Shown here piece by piece: positions 12,301 through 23,887 of a stretch of DNA of 64,000 bases. The stretch is from Saccharum officinarum. Lineage: Eukaryota; Streptophyta; Magnoliopsida; Poales; Poaceae. A program made the position numbers and the translations under genes. Below the pieces are notes generated by a model. That model was not told the DNA's origin. It ran no database searches and saw nothing but the letters and a program-made list of their open reading frames with translations. The DNA lies in contig CM036152.1 of assembly GCA_020631735.1 (NCBI GenBank), forward strand, positions 149,245,307-149,309,306. Reading direction: 5' to 3'. Within the stretch, counting starts at the first letter, position 1; every line of letters begins with the position of its first letter.

Positions 12301-14366
12301 ATACACCAAAGCTTTACTAATTTCTTAATCACACTTAAAGCAACACTTGCTTAAACCCTAAGTAATAATAGTAGGTTTGAATAGCAACATATATTTCTGA
12401 TGCTCCTAAAAATCTAAGAAAATTACAGTAGCATAATACTACTCTAAACAGACTACCATAAAAATTTCATGGCATTTGGATAAGTAAACCATCCTATACA
12501 AAAATGACAAGCTATAGCATAAAAATGAGCATGAAATTACTTTGTACTATGGAAAGTGTCAAACAACAGAATTAATATTTTTCCTAGGTTCTTTATAGCA
12601 TACTATGACTGTACAACAATTATCACATGCATGTTTTATACAAAGTTTGCTCTCTAGCAAAAATAACAAAAATCAGCCATTAAAGGCACTTGAACTACAC
12701 CTCAACATTTTCCCACAGCACATGCATGAAACATATTTTTCCTAGTAAGTACATGATATATGAAGATCAACAAACTTAAAAATCATATTTTTCTAATACA
12801 TATAGGATTTACTAGCTATTTTACAAGATATCAGCAATATTAAGAATTAATTAAAGCTCTACAGAAAAGTATTCCAAAAATGACATGCAATATTTTTAGA
12901 TTGTAGATCTGGTTCCAATGAATCCCTAGAAATTTATTTCACAATTTTTAGAGCTGAAATGACTACTAAAACATTTTTTCCAAAGCATTTTCAACAAGAA
13001 TAATAAAAGAAATGGAAATGGATTTTTATAACGGCACTGGGCCGGCTCGGGAAATCAAGCGGCCCATGGCCGTCGTGGCCCAGCTTGCGCGCGCAGGGGA
13101 AACAACCGAGCCGGCCTGCTCGGGGCTCGGCCCATAGCGCAGCCCAGCCCACCGAGGGGGGGGGACCGAGCGCGGTCGCCGGCGTTCACGGCTTCGACGC
13201 CGCGGCGACGGTCGCGGGCCAACGGCCGGCTCCGGCCAAACCGAGGCCGACTAGCGCGCGCAACACGTTCGCCAGAGAGTGGCTAACACGTGAAGGCGAC
13301 GCGGGAGGGCAGAGAGAGGACTAGTGAGGCGGTGGCGAAGCTCGGCGCGGCGGCACCGCCGCGGTGGCGCGGCGAGGCGAGCAGAAATTGAGCCCTACCG
13401 TGGCCAAGGAGGGGATGGCGGTGCTCGTTCGGAGGAGGGGAGGATGGGGCGGAGCCTCGGGCACGGCTAATTGGACGGAGGTGGTCCACCGGAGCAGGAA
13501 CAAGGCGAAGACGGTGGCGGAGCACGGTGACAAGCGGCGTTCCGCTGCGGCTGTCACCGGAGGGAGGAAGAGAGGGAGCAGGCGAGGCGGAAAATGGGAG
13601 GGAGACCCAGCGCTCGGTTGTTTTTGAAGCTGGACGGGGCGCGGGGTCCACGGTGGCCACGCGGTGGCTTTGCCGGCATGCGAACGCCACGCGGCGAGCG
13701 TTTGCTGCCGGGGCGCCAGCGCGCGCGGGCGAGAGCGGGAAGAAGAGGGAGGGGGCCGGCTGGGCCGGGCCGTGGCGGAGGCGGCTGCGGGCGCGCGCGC
13801 GGGAGGAGGAGGGAGGCCGGGTGGACGCGGGCCGCTTCGGCCAGCGGGCCGAAACCGAGGCGGTGGCCTGCTAAGGTTTGAAATGGATTTTTCAAATTTC
13901 TAATTTCCAAACAATTTCAAATGCAGTTTTCAAACACAAATTTGAACAAGAAAAAGACCTTTTCTGGAATTGACCCAAAAATAAAAGTTGCTTAGAATTA
14001 AATTCTCTACAACTTTGATTAAGGGGCCAAGTGAAAATTCTTAATAGATTTTAAATGGCAGAATAAAAGCTAAAATAGATAGTATTTTTGAATATTTAGA
14101 ATTAATATTTTTGAATAAGTTTTTGACAAAATTTAGAGTCATCTGGTTGCTCCAAAAATTGAACTAAGGTTCCAAGTGATGTAAAATTTATAGTTGCAAG
14201 ATTTTTGGTGTAATGTGATTATCATATTAATATATTTCATCACATATATTATTTCCAAGCTTTTATTTCATTTAAATTATAACATTATCACACATGATTA
14301 TGATGATATGAAATGCCATGCAATATGATTGTCATGCAATGCATTGCGTAACACCGGAGTGTTACA
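9308..14366 (-). repeat. Long LTR (3' LTR, ~5.06 kb) of the minus-strand Ty3 element
   Basis: On the minus strand this starts TGTAACACTCCGG at 14366, directly after a purine-rich tract (AAGGGGGAGGGC), and ends GATGTTTCA at 9308. It is AT-rich at its start, strongly GC-rich at 13030-13870, AT-rich again, and then of mixed composition. This is the layout of the very long LTRs of Tekay-like grass elements. Open frames in the GC-rich part are compositional and not genes. Confidence 0.65.
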
Positions 14367-15220
14367 GCCCTCCCCCTTATAAAAATCTCGTCCCGAGATT
14401 TGGGTTACGAACCATTTATTATAAAAATCTTCGTATGCTTTTTGTAAGTATTCACCCGTTTCCCACGATGCATCTCCCTCATCATGATGACTCCATTGTA
14501 TCTTATATGTTTTCACCACACTGTTTCGAGTAGCCCTTTCTTTGGAATCCAAAACTCGAATTGGCTGCTCACGATACACCAGATCTGACTTAAGTTTTAT
14601 GCTTCGGGGTTCAATTATTTCCTCTGGAACGCGCAAACATTTCTTGAGATGTGATATGTGAAAAACTGGGAATATAGCACCCATTGACTCCGGTAATTCC
14701 AATTTGTAAGCCACTGGACCCTTCCTTTCAAGATTTTGTAAGGTCCAACAAATCTGGCGGCCAGCTTTCTGCGTATACCAAACCGTTTCTTTTTCATCGG
14801 CGTGACTTTTAGATAAACATAGTCACCAACTTCAAACACAAGCGGTCTCCTTCTCTTATCTGCATAACTTTTCTGACGTGACTGCACTGCTCTCATATTC
14901 TGCTGGATGATATGAACTTTCTTTTCGGCTTCCTCCATGAAGTCAATACCATAATACCTCCTTTCTCCTGGCTCAATCCAGTTTAAAGGTGTTCTACACT
15001 TTCGGCCATACAGAGCCTCAAAAGGTGCCATCTTGATACTTTCTTGATAGCTATTATTATACGCGAACTCTGCTAACGGTAACCATGACTCCCATGAACC
15101 TCTGGAAGACAACACACAAGCTCTTAACATATCTTCTAAAACAGCATTAACTCTTTCAGTCTGACCATCTGTTTGAGGAAGCAACAGAAATTCAAAAGAT
15201 CCAAATGCACTCAAACATAA
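14298..15220 (-). pseudogene. Ty3 pol remnant: integrase C-terminus plus chromodomain-like tail
   Basis: The minus-strand reading starts abruptly with PQTDGQTERVN, the conserved Gln-Glu region of the Ty3 integrase core. It continues through the C-terminal core (LPLAEFAYNNSYQ, PFEALYGRKCRTPL) and the GPY/F module (AARFVGPYKIL). A frameshift near 14720 moves to the frame with FPVFHISHLKKCLRVP and then a chromodomain-like segment (IQWSHHDEGDASWE). Integrase inserts the cDNA; the chromodomain of this lineage targets chromatin. The first two catalytic acidic residues, RT, RNase H, protease and gag are absent. The segment runs directly into the conserved CGGGACGAGATTTTTATAAG and purine tract before the LTR. 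Confidence 0.85.
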
Positions 15221-17745
15221 GTCTAAGATGTAGAGCTCATTTTAAGAAAAATTTAGAAACTGGTTTGGTATTTTTTCTGAGTTAAAATGAATTAGTTATG
15301 AATTTCTAAAGATTAAATGATTTTCTGGAAAAGAAAAAGGAAAAGAAAATCCAGCAGTGACACGTGTCACGCTCTGATTGGCCGAAACCGATCGAGTCAT
15401 TGACAGGTGGGCCCGTTTGACTAGTCAACGGTCAATGGTCAACTCTGACCGGGCCGAGGTGGGCTGGGTCAGGGCTGGATACGGGCCGGGTTGGGCCGGT
15501 CTGGGCCGGGCCGGGCCCGCCACGTGTCAGTCACTGGTGCTGCCACGTCACAAAATGGGTATTTGGATTGGGCTTGGGTTCATAAGACCGGTCTATGGTG
15601 GACAGGTGGTGGCAGTTCACAGGCCACAACGGGGTCTACGGTGGACCATGTTCACTTTCCCCTTCTTACCTCTCGGTCCACGGTACACTGGGTGTACCGA
15701 TCATCTCGATCGTTCTTTTCCCCCCTCTGTTTTCACCGGAGCACGTCCGTCGGCGGCGTGCTTGCACGGTGGCGCTCCACGGTGGCTTAGCTCGGCCGCT
15801 ATGGTCTCCTACCGATTCACGGCCGTAAAAGGAGCTCGATGGTGAGGTCAAGACGACGACATTGAGCTCCTGCAGAACCTCCCGCGGTGGTGGCGGCTCG
15901 ACGGCTCCGACCGGGCGGAACACCGCCGATCAGGCCTCCGGGGATCCCTCCTTCTCTCAAGGTGCGCATGGTGTGTCCCTCGCCAAGGTGATTCGATCTA
16001 GCTCCTCCCTTTCTTCTCTACTGACTTGATTTGGAAGGAACGACCTCGCCATGGCCGTGCGCTGGCCATGGTGAGCACGCTCTAGACGCTGCTCGCGGTG
16101 GCGCGTTCCTACTCCCCTAACGTTCGGTACCGTGGTGCTTGGTTTTGAAACATGAGTGCGGGCGTGTACATGTCCTTGTGTGCCTCTTGTCCCTTCCTCT
16201 ATTGCCCAGCATACCAAAAGCGAGATCTCGCCATGGCGGGGTGTGTCCATGGTGACTGTGCGCGGTGCAGGGGCGTGTCGCGGCATTTCCGAACTCTGAG
16301 GCTCGGCCAGGCCAACGGGTGTGCGCACAAGGTGTGCGTGAGTGAGCGATCAAAGCATGAGGGCCACGAATTTAGATGATCCACGGTACTAGCAGGCGAG
16401 ATGGTTCTATGCCAAGCACAACCGGCGGCGAGCGGGGCGAGACGGTGGGCTCACCGTAGGTGGCGATGACGAAAGGATATCGGTGCAGAGGTGATTCGGA
16501 GCAGTGTAGAGTCAGTGCCGTGCAGGGAGAACCACAACGTCGGCGTGGTTGTTTGGTCGATGCTCCGGGCTCCGGTGGCTCCTCGGCGGCGGCTGGCGGC
16601 TCCGGTGGCGGCCTTTTCCCCCCCTTTCTCCCCTTCTTGAGATGTAGTGTGTGCGGTGGTACCACCAGGGCGGTGGCGAAAAGATTGGAAGGGGCTTGGG
16701 CACGACACGGGGTGGAGCCTTATACCCCGTGCTCGCCCATGGCAAGGCGGACGGTGTGATGGCAATCGGTAGGCACGGAGGGTCGATATGCTTCCCTGGG
16801 CTGGACTAGGGTGATTGGAAGAGGCGTGATTCGAATTGGAGATGCCATAATCGAATACCACAGACGGTTGGCGGTGTCAGGCGGTGTCAGGCGGTGTCAA
16901 CCGATTTCGCGGCCATGGCAGCGTCGGGTTCACGCGCGTGGTGCCTGTTTGGCGAGGGCCAGCGACTGGCGTGCGGGACCGGGTTAGTGGCTTGGCGCGC
17001 ACGACTGGCGGTGGAGGCAGAGAGAATCTCCCCTCGCCCCGTGCGTGACCCTGTCCCCTCACTGTCTCTGTCTCCGATCGAAGCAGAGGATTCGTCGGGT
17101 GGGAGGAAGGGGATGAAGGCGGGTCCCGCCCATCAGCGACGTGGGAAGGAGGAATACGCCTTGGCGTTGGTGGTTGGCTCGTAGGCCGGGGCGCCGGTGG
17201 ATTGTTGGGCTGGCCCACGTGCGGGCGAGCGCGGGTGCGCACGAGACCGCAGGCGTGATGCAGGCGGGGCTCAGCTGGTTTGAAGGCTGGGCCGAAAAGA
17301 GTTTTTCCTTTTCTATATTAAACCAAGGCTTTCCCATTTATCTGATTTATTCAAAAGCTTTTCTATTTTGTATTTTCTTTATTCCAATAAGCCAAGGCTT
17401 TGGTATTTTATACAAATATATATATTGCCTCCATTTGGTTACCACAATGGGGCTCACAGGATGTATTTTAGGGTTTATACTAGATCACAAGATAGTATTA
17501 GTACATTTATTTAATTTGGATCTCATTTAATTAAAGGTGGTTGATTTTATTTAACAATACAAAGAACATAAAAACCAACTCATGAATATATAATTAAATG
17601 CAACATGTAATTAACTAGACTAGGTGCTACTTGTGCAGCTAGGGTTGGTTTCCTATATGTCACTCATCAAACATTGGTTATTATTATTTTTTTAAAAAAA
17701 ATTGTGGTTGTGATTTTTGTTTCCTGGAAATTCTGGGTTGTTACA
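15221..17745 (-). repeat. LTR-like block (5' side), truncated at the pol remnant
   Basis: On the minus strand this begins TGTAACAACCCAGAATTTCC at 17745, beside the target duplication. It is AT-rich to about 17290, GC-rich from 17290 to 15430, then AT-rich until it meets integrase coding sequence near 15220. The composition profile parallels the LTR at 9308-14366, but the first 100 bases are unrelated. No PBS follows, so the LTR's 3' part is deleted. Open frames in the GC-rich region lack protein motifs. Confidence 0.6.
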
Positions 17746-18768
17746 CATACTGTTGATCTTCAAGAGAGGAAGTGCACTTGTAGACATTGGCAAGTTACTG
17801 GTCTGCCATGTACACATGCCTTGTGTGTTATCACCTCAATTCGAGGTTGTAATATTGAAGGCTGTGTTCATAAATACTACTCTGTTGCAAAGTTTAAGAA
17901 GGCATACCAAAAGTTTGTGAAGCCAATGGTAGATAGGAAAGAGTGGCCTCAAGTGAACCTTGGATTTAAGTTGTGGCCTCCAATTCTGAAACTAGCAGCT
18001 AGGAGAACAAGGAAGAGGAGGCTTAAATCAACTACAGAAGGTGGATCTGGAAAGAGAACCACAAGATGCAAAAGGTGCAAACAACTTGGACACATGCAAA
18101 AAACATGCAATGAATATGTCTATGATTCTGATGCACCACCACCTGCTGCTCCAAAGCCAAAATGAATGCGAGGCAAGAAAATTGTCACATTAGTGCCATC
18201 TAGTGTTGCTGAGCCACCACAGGAACAACCATCACAAGCTGACCCATTATAAGCTTTCAACTGCTTTATGATTTTTTTTACCTTATAAATGTTTCCACCC
18301 ATAACTTACATATTTAAACAACTTACAGTGCTACACCAACTAGAGCCACCACTTCTGTTCCTATAACAAGCCCTATGACAAGGAGGTACACTATGACAAC
18401 TTTAAATCTTCCTTTTAAAAAAAACTACACATGCGAATGTTTCTTTTTTTTTGCCAATTTTGCATGCTTCTACATCTTTGCAGTATGTCAAGGAGGTTGT
18501 TGGAATATGAAGCATCTACACCGAGCCATTGCCTCTATTTCGACACCAAGCCATCTCACAAGAAGGCACTACAACTTCAATTTGTATGCCTTAATGTTGG
18601 TCATCTCCATTTATTTGACACAACTCTATATCCATTTACAGCCGTAATAGGATGCTAGAACTTGAAGGCAATATAGAACCTATTCAATATCTTGCTCTAT
18701 CTCCAGATCCTGCCCATGAGAAGGGAAAGCCAAAGAAGTTGAAAGTTGTTAGATCCAAGAAAGCTTAG
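17746..18768 (+). pseudogene. MULE transposase, 3' part (SWIM zinc finger, zinc knuckle, C-terminal exons)
   Basis: This is the continuation of the gene cut at 9307. It opens with HTVDLQERKCTCRHWQ and contains a SWIM-type CxCx(n)CxH finger (CTCRHW...GLPCTH) followed by a CCHC knuckle (CKRCKQLGHMQKTC), the normal C-terminal order in plant MULE transposases. A TGA at 18163-18165 is followed in the same frame by a further Pro-rich stretch. Probable small terminal exons after ACAG acceptors extend to a TAG at 18766-18768 (a Lys-rich tail near VVRSKKA). Sequence from 18769 to 18979 is MULE 3' non-coding. Confidence 0.8.
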
Positions 18769-18979
18769 ACCATTTAGTACCATGTTCTTCTAATGTTGCT
18801 GTTCAAACCATGATCTTGTGATGTATGGATCTAGTACTGTACTAGATAGCCTAATGTGGCTGGAACATGTTGTTTTGCTGGACCAACTACTTTAGTTTGA
18901 ACCTGTTGTTCTACTATGGTGAAATATTGATGAAAATCAATCTGTTATGATGCTAGAAATATTGCCCTGTTATGCTGCT

Positions 18980-20046
18980 TGTCGGGTACCAAAAACAAGG
19001 GGTACCCACAATCAACGATTAAGGAAAACAAAACCAATGGGACTAGCCAAGATAGCGAACAAAACGCCTCGACCATGTTCCGACTCGTACGAGGCTCGCT
19101 CAACGGGACGCCTCGACCACGTTCTGACTCGTACGAGGCTCACTCGACGGGACGCCTCAACCACCGAGAAATCTCCGACTCGCACGACCCAAGGTCGAGC
19201 CGGTCGACCCACCGCATTCACCAACTCTGGGACAAAAGTCAGAGCATTTAATGTGAACTGCCAACCACTTCCTACCCTCATGGCTACAACAACCGGCATG
19301 GGAGCAGTACCAGTGTCAAATCTCACTTTTTATTACCCATCCCGAGATGGGCGGTGAAAACCTGTCACTGCACGCACCATACTAGGCACTATTCTGCCAC
19401 TGATCACCCTCGAGGTGAATACGACGAGTACCGTACCCCGTGATTCCGGGGACTCGGCCTTATCCGTTCACTGTCGACCCACCTTGACCTGACCTCGACC
19501 TGACCTCGACCAACCGACGGTCAAGGCTTGTGTGACACAGGACTCGGAGTCTTTTCACCGTCTCATCCTCTACATCACCATGGTGTCCGGGGATGGCCGG
19601 CCATTCTCAGGGCACGTCGCTACAGCAACCTCCACAGCGATCGACAAAACTTCATCTCAAAGGCACCCCCGGTGTCCCTACCTCCTCTTACCCTATTAAA
19701 GGGCAGGGAGGGGACTCTACAAAGGGGAATGAAGAACAACCGATGATGAAAAGAAAACCAGTCCCCATCCCACCAAAGAGATCAACATCTCAAGCAATCT
19801 CCTTTGTACTCTCGCTTTTTCTCTGAGACCTAGGATTGGTTCCCTCTCTCATAGCTTGTAACCCCTACGCAAGCACTTAGGTGCAAGGAAATATAATACT
19901 CCCCCCTCCCCGCTAGACGTAGGGCCTTCTTTTGCCCGAACTAGGATAAACCTCCGTGTACTCTCCTTGCATCACCATCCAGATTAGGGACATGCAGCAT
20001 TGATTCACTCGTTGGCTTAGGACCCTCGTAGGACCAAACACCGACA
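18980..20046 (+). repeat. Tat-A 5' LTR
   Basis: 1,067 bp, TGTCGGGTACC...CACCGACA. It is longer than the 3' LTR mainly because of a 44-bp tandem duplication near 19063-19150 (the segment beginning CGACCATGTTCCGACTCG). The TATA box of the 3' copy (CCTATAAAAGG) reads CCTATTAAAGG here, near 19693, so promoter strength may be reduced. Confidence 0.9.
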
Positions 20047-20047
20047 G

Positions 20048-20067
20048 TTGGTGTGCCAGGTAGGGGG
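20048..20067 (+). promoter_or_regulatory. Tat-A primer binding site region
   Basis: TTGGTGTGCCAGGTAGGGGG starts one base after the 5' LTR, the normal place for minus-strand cDNA priming. It resembles the TGGCGCGCCAGGTAGGGG sites common in grass Tat elements. The primer tRNA is not assigned. Confidence 0.65.
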
Positions 20068-20413
20068 CGTTGTGTGCCAACATCGTTTTCCCACCATCTG
20101 GATGGCTGACCCCGAGCATCCACTCCCGTTAGCCACGGTGATCTAGTTTGGGAGCTTGGAGTTCATGTCCCTTGGCCACGGCTACAACATGGTCCTCCTC
20201 CCGCCCAGGCACCCGACTGACAGTGACCATGAACTCTCCCAGCCTAGGGGAGCACTGCGCCGGTATCGTCGCTCTCATCAGGCACGCGCCGCCCGACGAC
20301 GGTGAGCCCAGCGCAACCGCCGTCACCGCCTCGCGGAGAGTGATGGTATTCCCCGGTCCAGCGCCTCTCAGCCAGACGCCAACACGGATTTCCTCACTGA
20401 GGATCTGTGTAGG
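20068..20413. other. Tat-A untranslated leader
   Basis: About 350 bases between the PBS and the gag ATG. It contains short open frames on both strands but no recognisable domain. Part of it is conserved in Tat-B next to the point where element C inserted (the CCTGGGTGGAAG/GGACCAT region). Confidence 0.6.
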
Positions 20414-22068
20414 ATGAGCTTGGCTGAGGGTAAGATGCCGACAGGGAGTCCCACCGCTCTACCGCCCGGTGCGGCGTCGCCACCAGCCAGTTCGATTGCT
20501 CCAGTACCGGGAACCACGCCCTCACCGGCATTCCCGTTTGGACTAGACTCGGTTGCCCGGGCGTATGCTTCTTCTATAAACACCTGCATGAGTGCTTACG
20601 AGGAACTCCCCGGACACCATCTACGCTCCACCCTCGACCTCGTTGCGTCCACGCCAGCTTCCGAGTACCTGGACTCCACTAAGACCCTAGATACAGAGCC
20701 CCGTGCGACCGCCTTTCGGCATCACGACCTCAGAGACGCACGACCCCACATGCACCCGTTGTACTACTATTTCGGTGCTCCTGACTCCGACTCTGCCGAT
20801 GACACCTACGACCCGACTCGCGAGTGCTTCAATATCGATGGAGCTATCGCGTCAGATTCGGAGGATGAGGTAGCCATTGGAGGAAGGAACACGCCACCTC
20901 AGGTCAAGCTCCCTGCTGAGTGGGATGAGGCTCAATTCCTTGCGGATCAAGGAATGCAACTCGAGCAAATCCGCGAGTTGCAGGACTGGCTCGATGAGGA
21001 ACGAGAAAACCTACGCCTACTTCAGCAAACCCTCAAGCATGAACGCGCGGCCCGCGCACACGGTGGAGGAGCTCGAGAGAGATCTCGTGACGTCAATCAT
21101 CGCATCGTCAAGGATCGGGCAGTCGAGCCCCCGGTTTTTGGTCGAGCCAGCCAGAACGTGGTCGCGGCCGCCATGCTCCTTCGTAACATGCCCGAGCCAT
21201 CGAACCCCAAGGCCCATCGAGCTCAGGATGAAATCAGAGGACTCCTCGAGATCGCTGCCATGCAGCAGGCCGAGAGTTCAGCCTCAATGCGACATGGGCT
21301 TGCCTCAGAGCAGCCTACGGAGCCCTCCCGACAAGGGAGAGAGGCCTCAGTTCATCCCGAGCACGCCCAGCGGAACAAGGCGGCCTCTGTCCATGAGCGT
21401 ATCATCGACAACCGTGAACCTCGATATGCCCGTGACAACATCATTGAGCGCCGGAGGCGCAAACATGGTGACGGTGCAGCTCGAGGCTACCACGAGCACA
21501 GAGGCGGGCGCTATGACAGCTCGGAGGATCAGAGCCCTTCACCCAAGCCACCGGGCCATCAGGTCTTTAGCAAGGCCATTCACGAAATATTACTCCTGGC
21601 TCGGTTCCGCCCCCCATGACTCTTACCAAGTATAACGGTGAAACCAAACCCGAACTTTGGCTCACTGACTTTCGCTTGGCTTGTCAGTTGGGTGGGGCCA
21701 CCGACGACCGGGTCATCATTCGATAACTCCCCCTGTTTCTGTCAGACACCGCTCGAGCCTGGCTCGAGGACCTCCCACCTCGACAAATCCACGACTGGAA
21801 CGACCTTGTGAGAGTGTTCGAGGGGAACTTTAAAGGAACCTACATGCGCCCCGGCAACTCGTGGGATCTCCGAAGCTGCAAACAAAAGCCGGTGAATCCC
21901 TTCGGGATTACATCCGGCGTTTCTCCAAACAGCGCACCGAGCTCCCCAACATCACCGACTCTGACGTCATCACGGCCTTCCTCAATGGTACCACCTGCAA
22001 AGAGTTGGTCCGAGAGTTGGGCCGCAACACTCTTATCACTGCCAACGGTCTGATGGATATTATCACCC
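20414..22068 (+). pseudogene. Tat-A gag (broken)
   Basis: Gag forms the virus-like particle. The first 401 codons from ATG 20414 are open: a Pro/Ala-rich N-terminus, conserved YYYFGAPDSDSADDTYDPT, a coiled-coil stretch (about residues 175-215, LADQGMQLEQIRELQ onward) and a basic region. The frame is lost at 21617 because a C-tract is one base shorter than in Tat-B (6 C against 7). The capsid-like part then continues as KYNGETKPELWL, with a TAA at 21724-21726 where Tat-B has Gln, and another 1-base loss near 21890. Gag homology ends at GLMDIITH, where integrase begins. The zinc knuckle present in Tat-B is deleted. Confidence 0.85.
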
Positions 22069-22862
22069 ACTTGCTCATCGCCATTGATAAATTTTCCAAG
22101 TGGATCGAGGTCCGTCCTATCACCAGCATCAGGTCCGAGCAAGCTGTGCTATTTTTTACCGACATCGTCCGCCGCTTTGGGGTTCCTAACTGCATCATCA
22201 TGGACAACAACACCCAATTTACCGGCAAAAAGTTTCTAAGTTTCTACGACAACCATCACATCTGTGTGCTTTGGTCGGCCGTAGCTCATCCAAAAACAAA
22301 TGGCCAAGTAGAACATGCCAACGGCATGGTCCTACAAGGCCTGAAGCCAAGAATTTTTGACAAGTTAAACAAACACGGCAAAAAATAGGCCGCCGAGCTC
22401 CCCTCGATCCTGTGGAGCCTAAGAATGACGCCGAGTCAAGCCACGGGGTTCACTCCGTTCTTCTTAGTCTACGGGTCCGAGGCTATGCTCCCAACTGATG
22501 TAGAATATGGATCCCCGAGGCTGAAAGCCTACAACGAGCAAAACAATGACGCCATAAGAGAGGACGCCCTCGACCAGCTTGAGAAAGCTCGTGATGTGGC
22601 TCTATTACACTTGGCAAGGTATCAGCAAAGTCTCCGACGCTACCATGACAAACACATCCGTAGACAGGACCTCAACGTCGATGACCTGGTGCTACGGCAA
22701 AGCCAGAATAACAAGGGACGACACAAGCTTACTCCACCATGGGAAGGGCCATACATCATCACGGAAGTACTAAAGCCCAGCACCTACAAACTATCGAACG
22801 AGAAAGGTGAAATCTTCACCAACGCATGGAACGTTGAACAGCTATGTCGCTTTTTTCCTTAA
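22065..22862 (+). pseudogene. Tat-A integrase, fused directly to gag
   Basis: Starting at LLIAIDKFSKWIE (first catalytic Asp), the frame runs through IIMDNNTQFTG (second Asp) and NGQVEHANG (Glu), so the DDE triad is still visible. One TAG at 22386-22388 replaces a Trp codon of Tat-B. The C-terminal part (GFTPFFLVYGSEAMLP, then PPWEGPYIITEVL) runs to a TAA at 22860-22862. The N-terminal zinc-binding module is missing because the deletion joins gag to the catalytic core. Gag, junction and integrase share a frame from 21861 to 22388. Confidence 0.85.
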
Positions 22863-23362
22863 AGCCTCGAGGCTCTGTAAATTGTTTCACAATCCCATGA
22901 TAGAACAAAGAATACATCGGTGTTCAAGACATTTTTTTATAACAATCACGGAGGATCGACCCTATTTTCTTAGAATCGAGCCTCCCTCGGGGGCTGCAAG
23001 GGGGGAACCCCCTACGTATCCCCAAAAAATCCGCATTTTTTCAATTTCAAAAAAAGAAGAGAACTCTTACATAAGTCGACGAGGCCGCAAGTCCACCCTA
23101 AGGTTCGAGGGCTGCTGAGCCACGAGATCACTTACGCCTCCGAGGCTACGGTACCTCCACTCGCTCCCTCACGCCAAGGGGTGCAACCGTGCGCTAAGAA
23201 AATTATTTAAGAATACAATTCAAGCAAGAAAGGGAAAAAAGACTCGAATGAAAATGAACATATATGATTACATATTAATGTTTTAGGGCCCCTGAGGCCA
23301 TCACAGCATAATTCACAAGTGCTAACAACCCTATTACATGGGCCTTCATGCCTAGTTTTGGT
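22863..23362. other. Tat-A spacer between pol and the antisense gene
   Basis: Non-coding. It has one copy of the GAGGCTACGGTACCTCCACTCG motif region (near 23140), which is present twice in Tat-B. The two genes of the element converge here. Confidence 0.6.
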
Positions 23363-23887
23363 TCACAGGCCCTCGTCGTCGGCAGGCGGGACCACCTCGA
23401 CCTCGAAAAGTTTTGCAAGGCGACCTCGGGCTCCTCAGTGGCCTCAATCAGGTTCAGGCAGGCGACTTTATTCTCCTCGTCCGTCCGGTCTAGATCCATG
23501 ATGAAGCCATCAGCGATGAGGTCCATGTCATACTCAAACCCAGACCGAACAACCGCCATAGCCCTCTTCACGTCGTGATGCAGCCCGCCTCGTATCTTCT
23601 CATAGACGAGGCAGCCCAGCGCCGCCATCCGACGGACAAAGGAGTTCCCCGGCGCGTCCTCCTCGGTATCGGCATCGGGCTCGACCCCTAGGCCATCACA
23701 CACCGAGGTGATGGCACCCTGGAGCAACTGAGTCCACTCGGCCTCAGCCTCGAAGAGGTTCTGGAACGAGGTGGCCGTCGCCTGGGCCGCACGTTGCTGC
23801 TTCTCCAACTCTGAAACATAAGCACTGAGTTAGCATAAGCCTAGGACCTCGAGGCCAAGGCCAGAACACAACAAGAGGTTTACCCTT

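Larger units (their letters stand above)
9308..17745 (-). mobile_element. Ty3-type LTR element (Tekay/Del chromovirus-like) inserted in the MULE
   Basis: The insertion is flanked by the perfect 5-bp duplication CATAC (9303-9307 and 17746-17750). It begins TGAAACATCC and ends GTTGTTACA on the plus strand, so it has TG...CA ends. Deleting it restores the MULE reading frame across a conserved His-Thr-Val-Asp-Leu. Inside, in minus orientation, are an LTR-like block (17745 to 15221), a pol remnant (15220 to 14298) and a long LTR (14366 to 9308). PBS, gag, protease and RT are missing. The two LTR-like blocks do not match at their 5' ends (see findings), so the element is chimeric or contains a nested remnant. 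Confidence 0.75.

Noticed and set aside
13085..13910. Several overlapping open frames on both strands in GC-rich DNA
   Set aside because: They lie inside the long LTR, exist in all frames because the region is GC-rich, and show only Arg/Ala/Gly/Pro composition without motifs.
15378..17337. Open frames of up to 155 codons
   Set aside because: Same reason: GC-rich LTR interior, overlapping on both strands, no recognisable domain.
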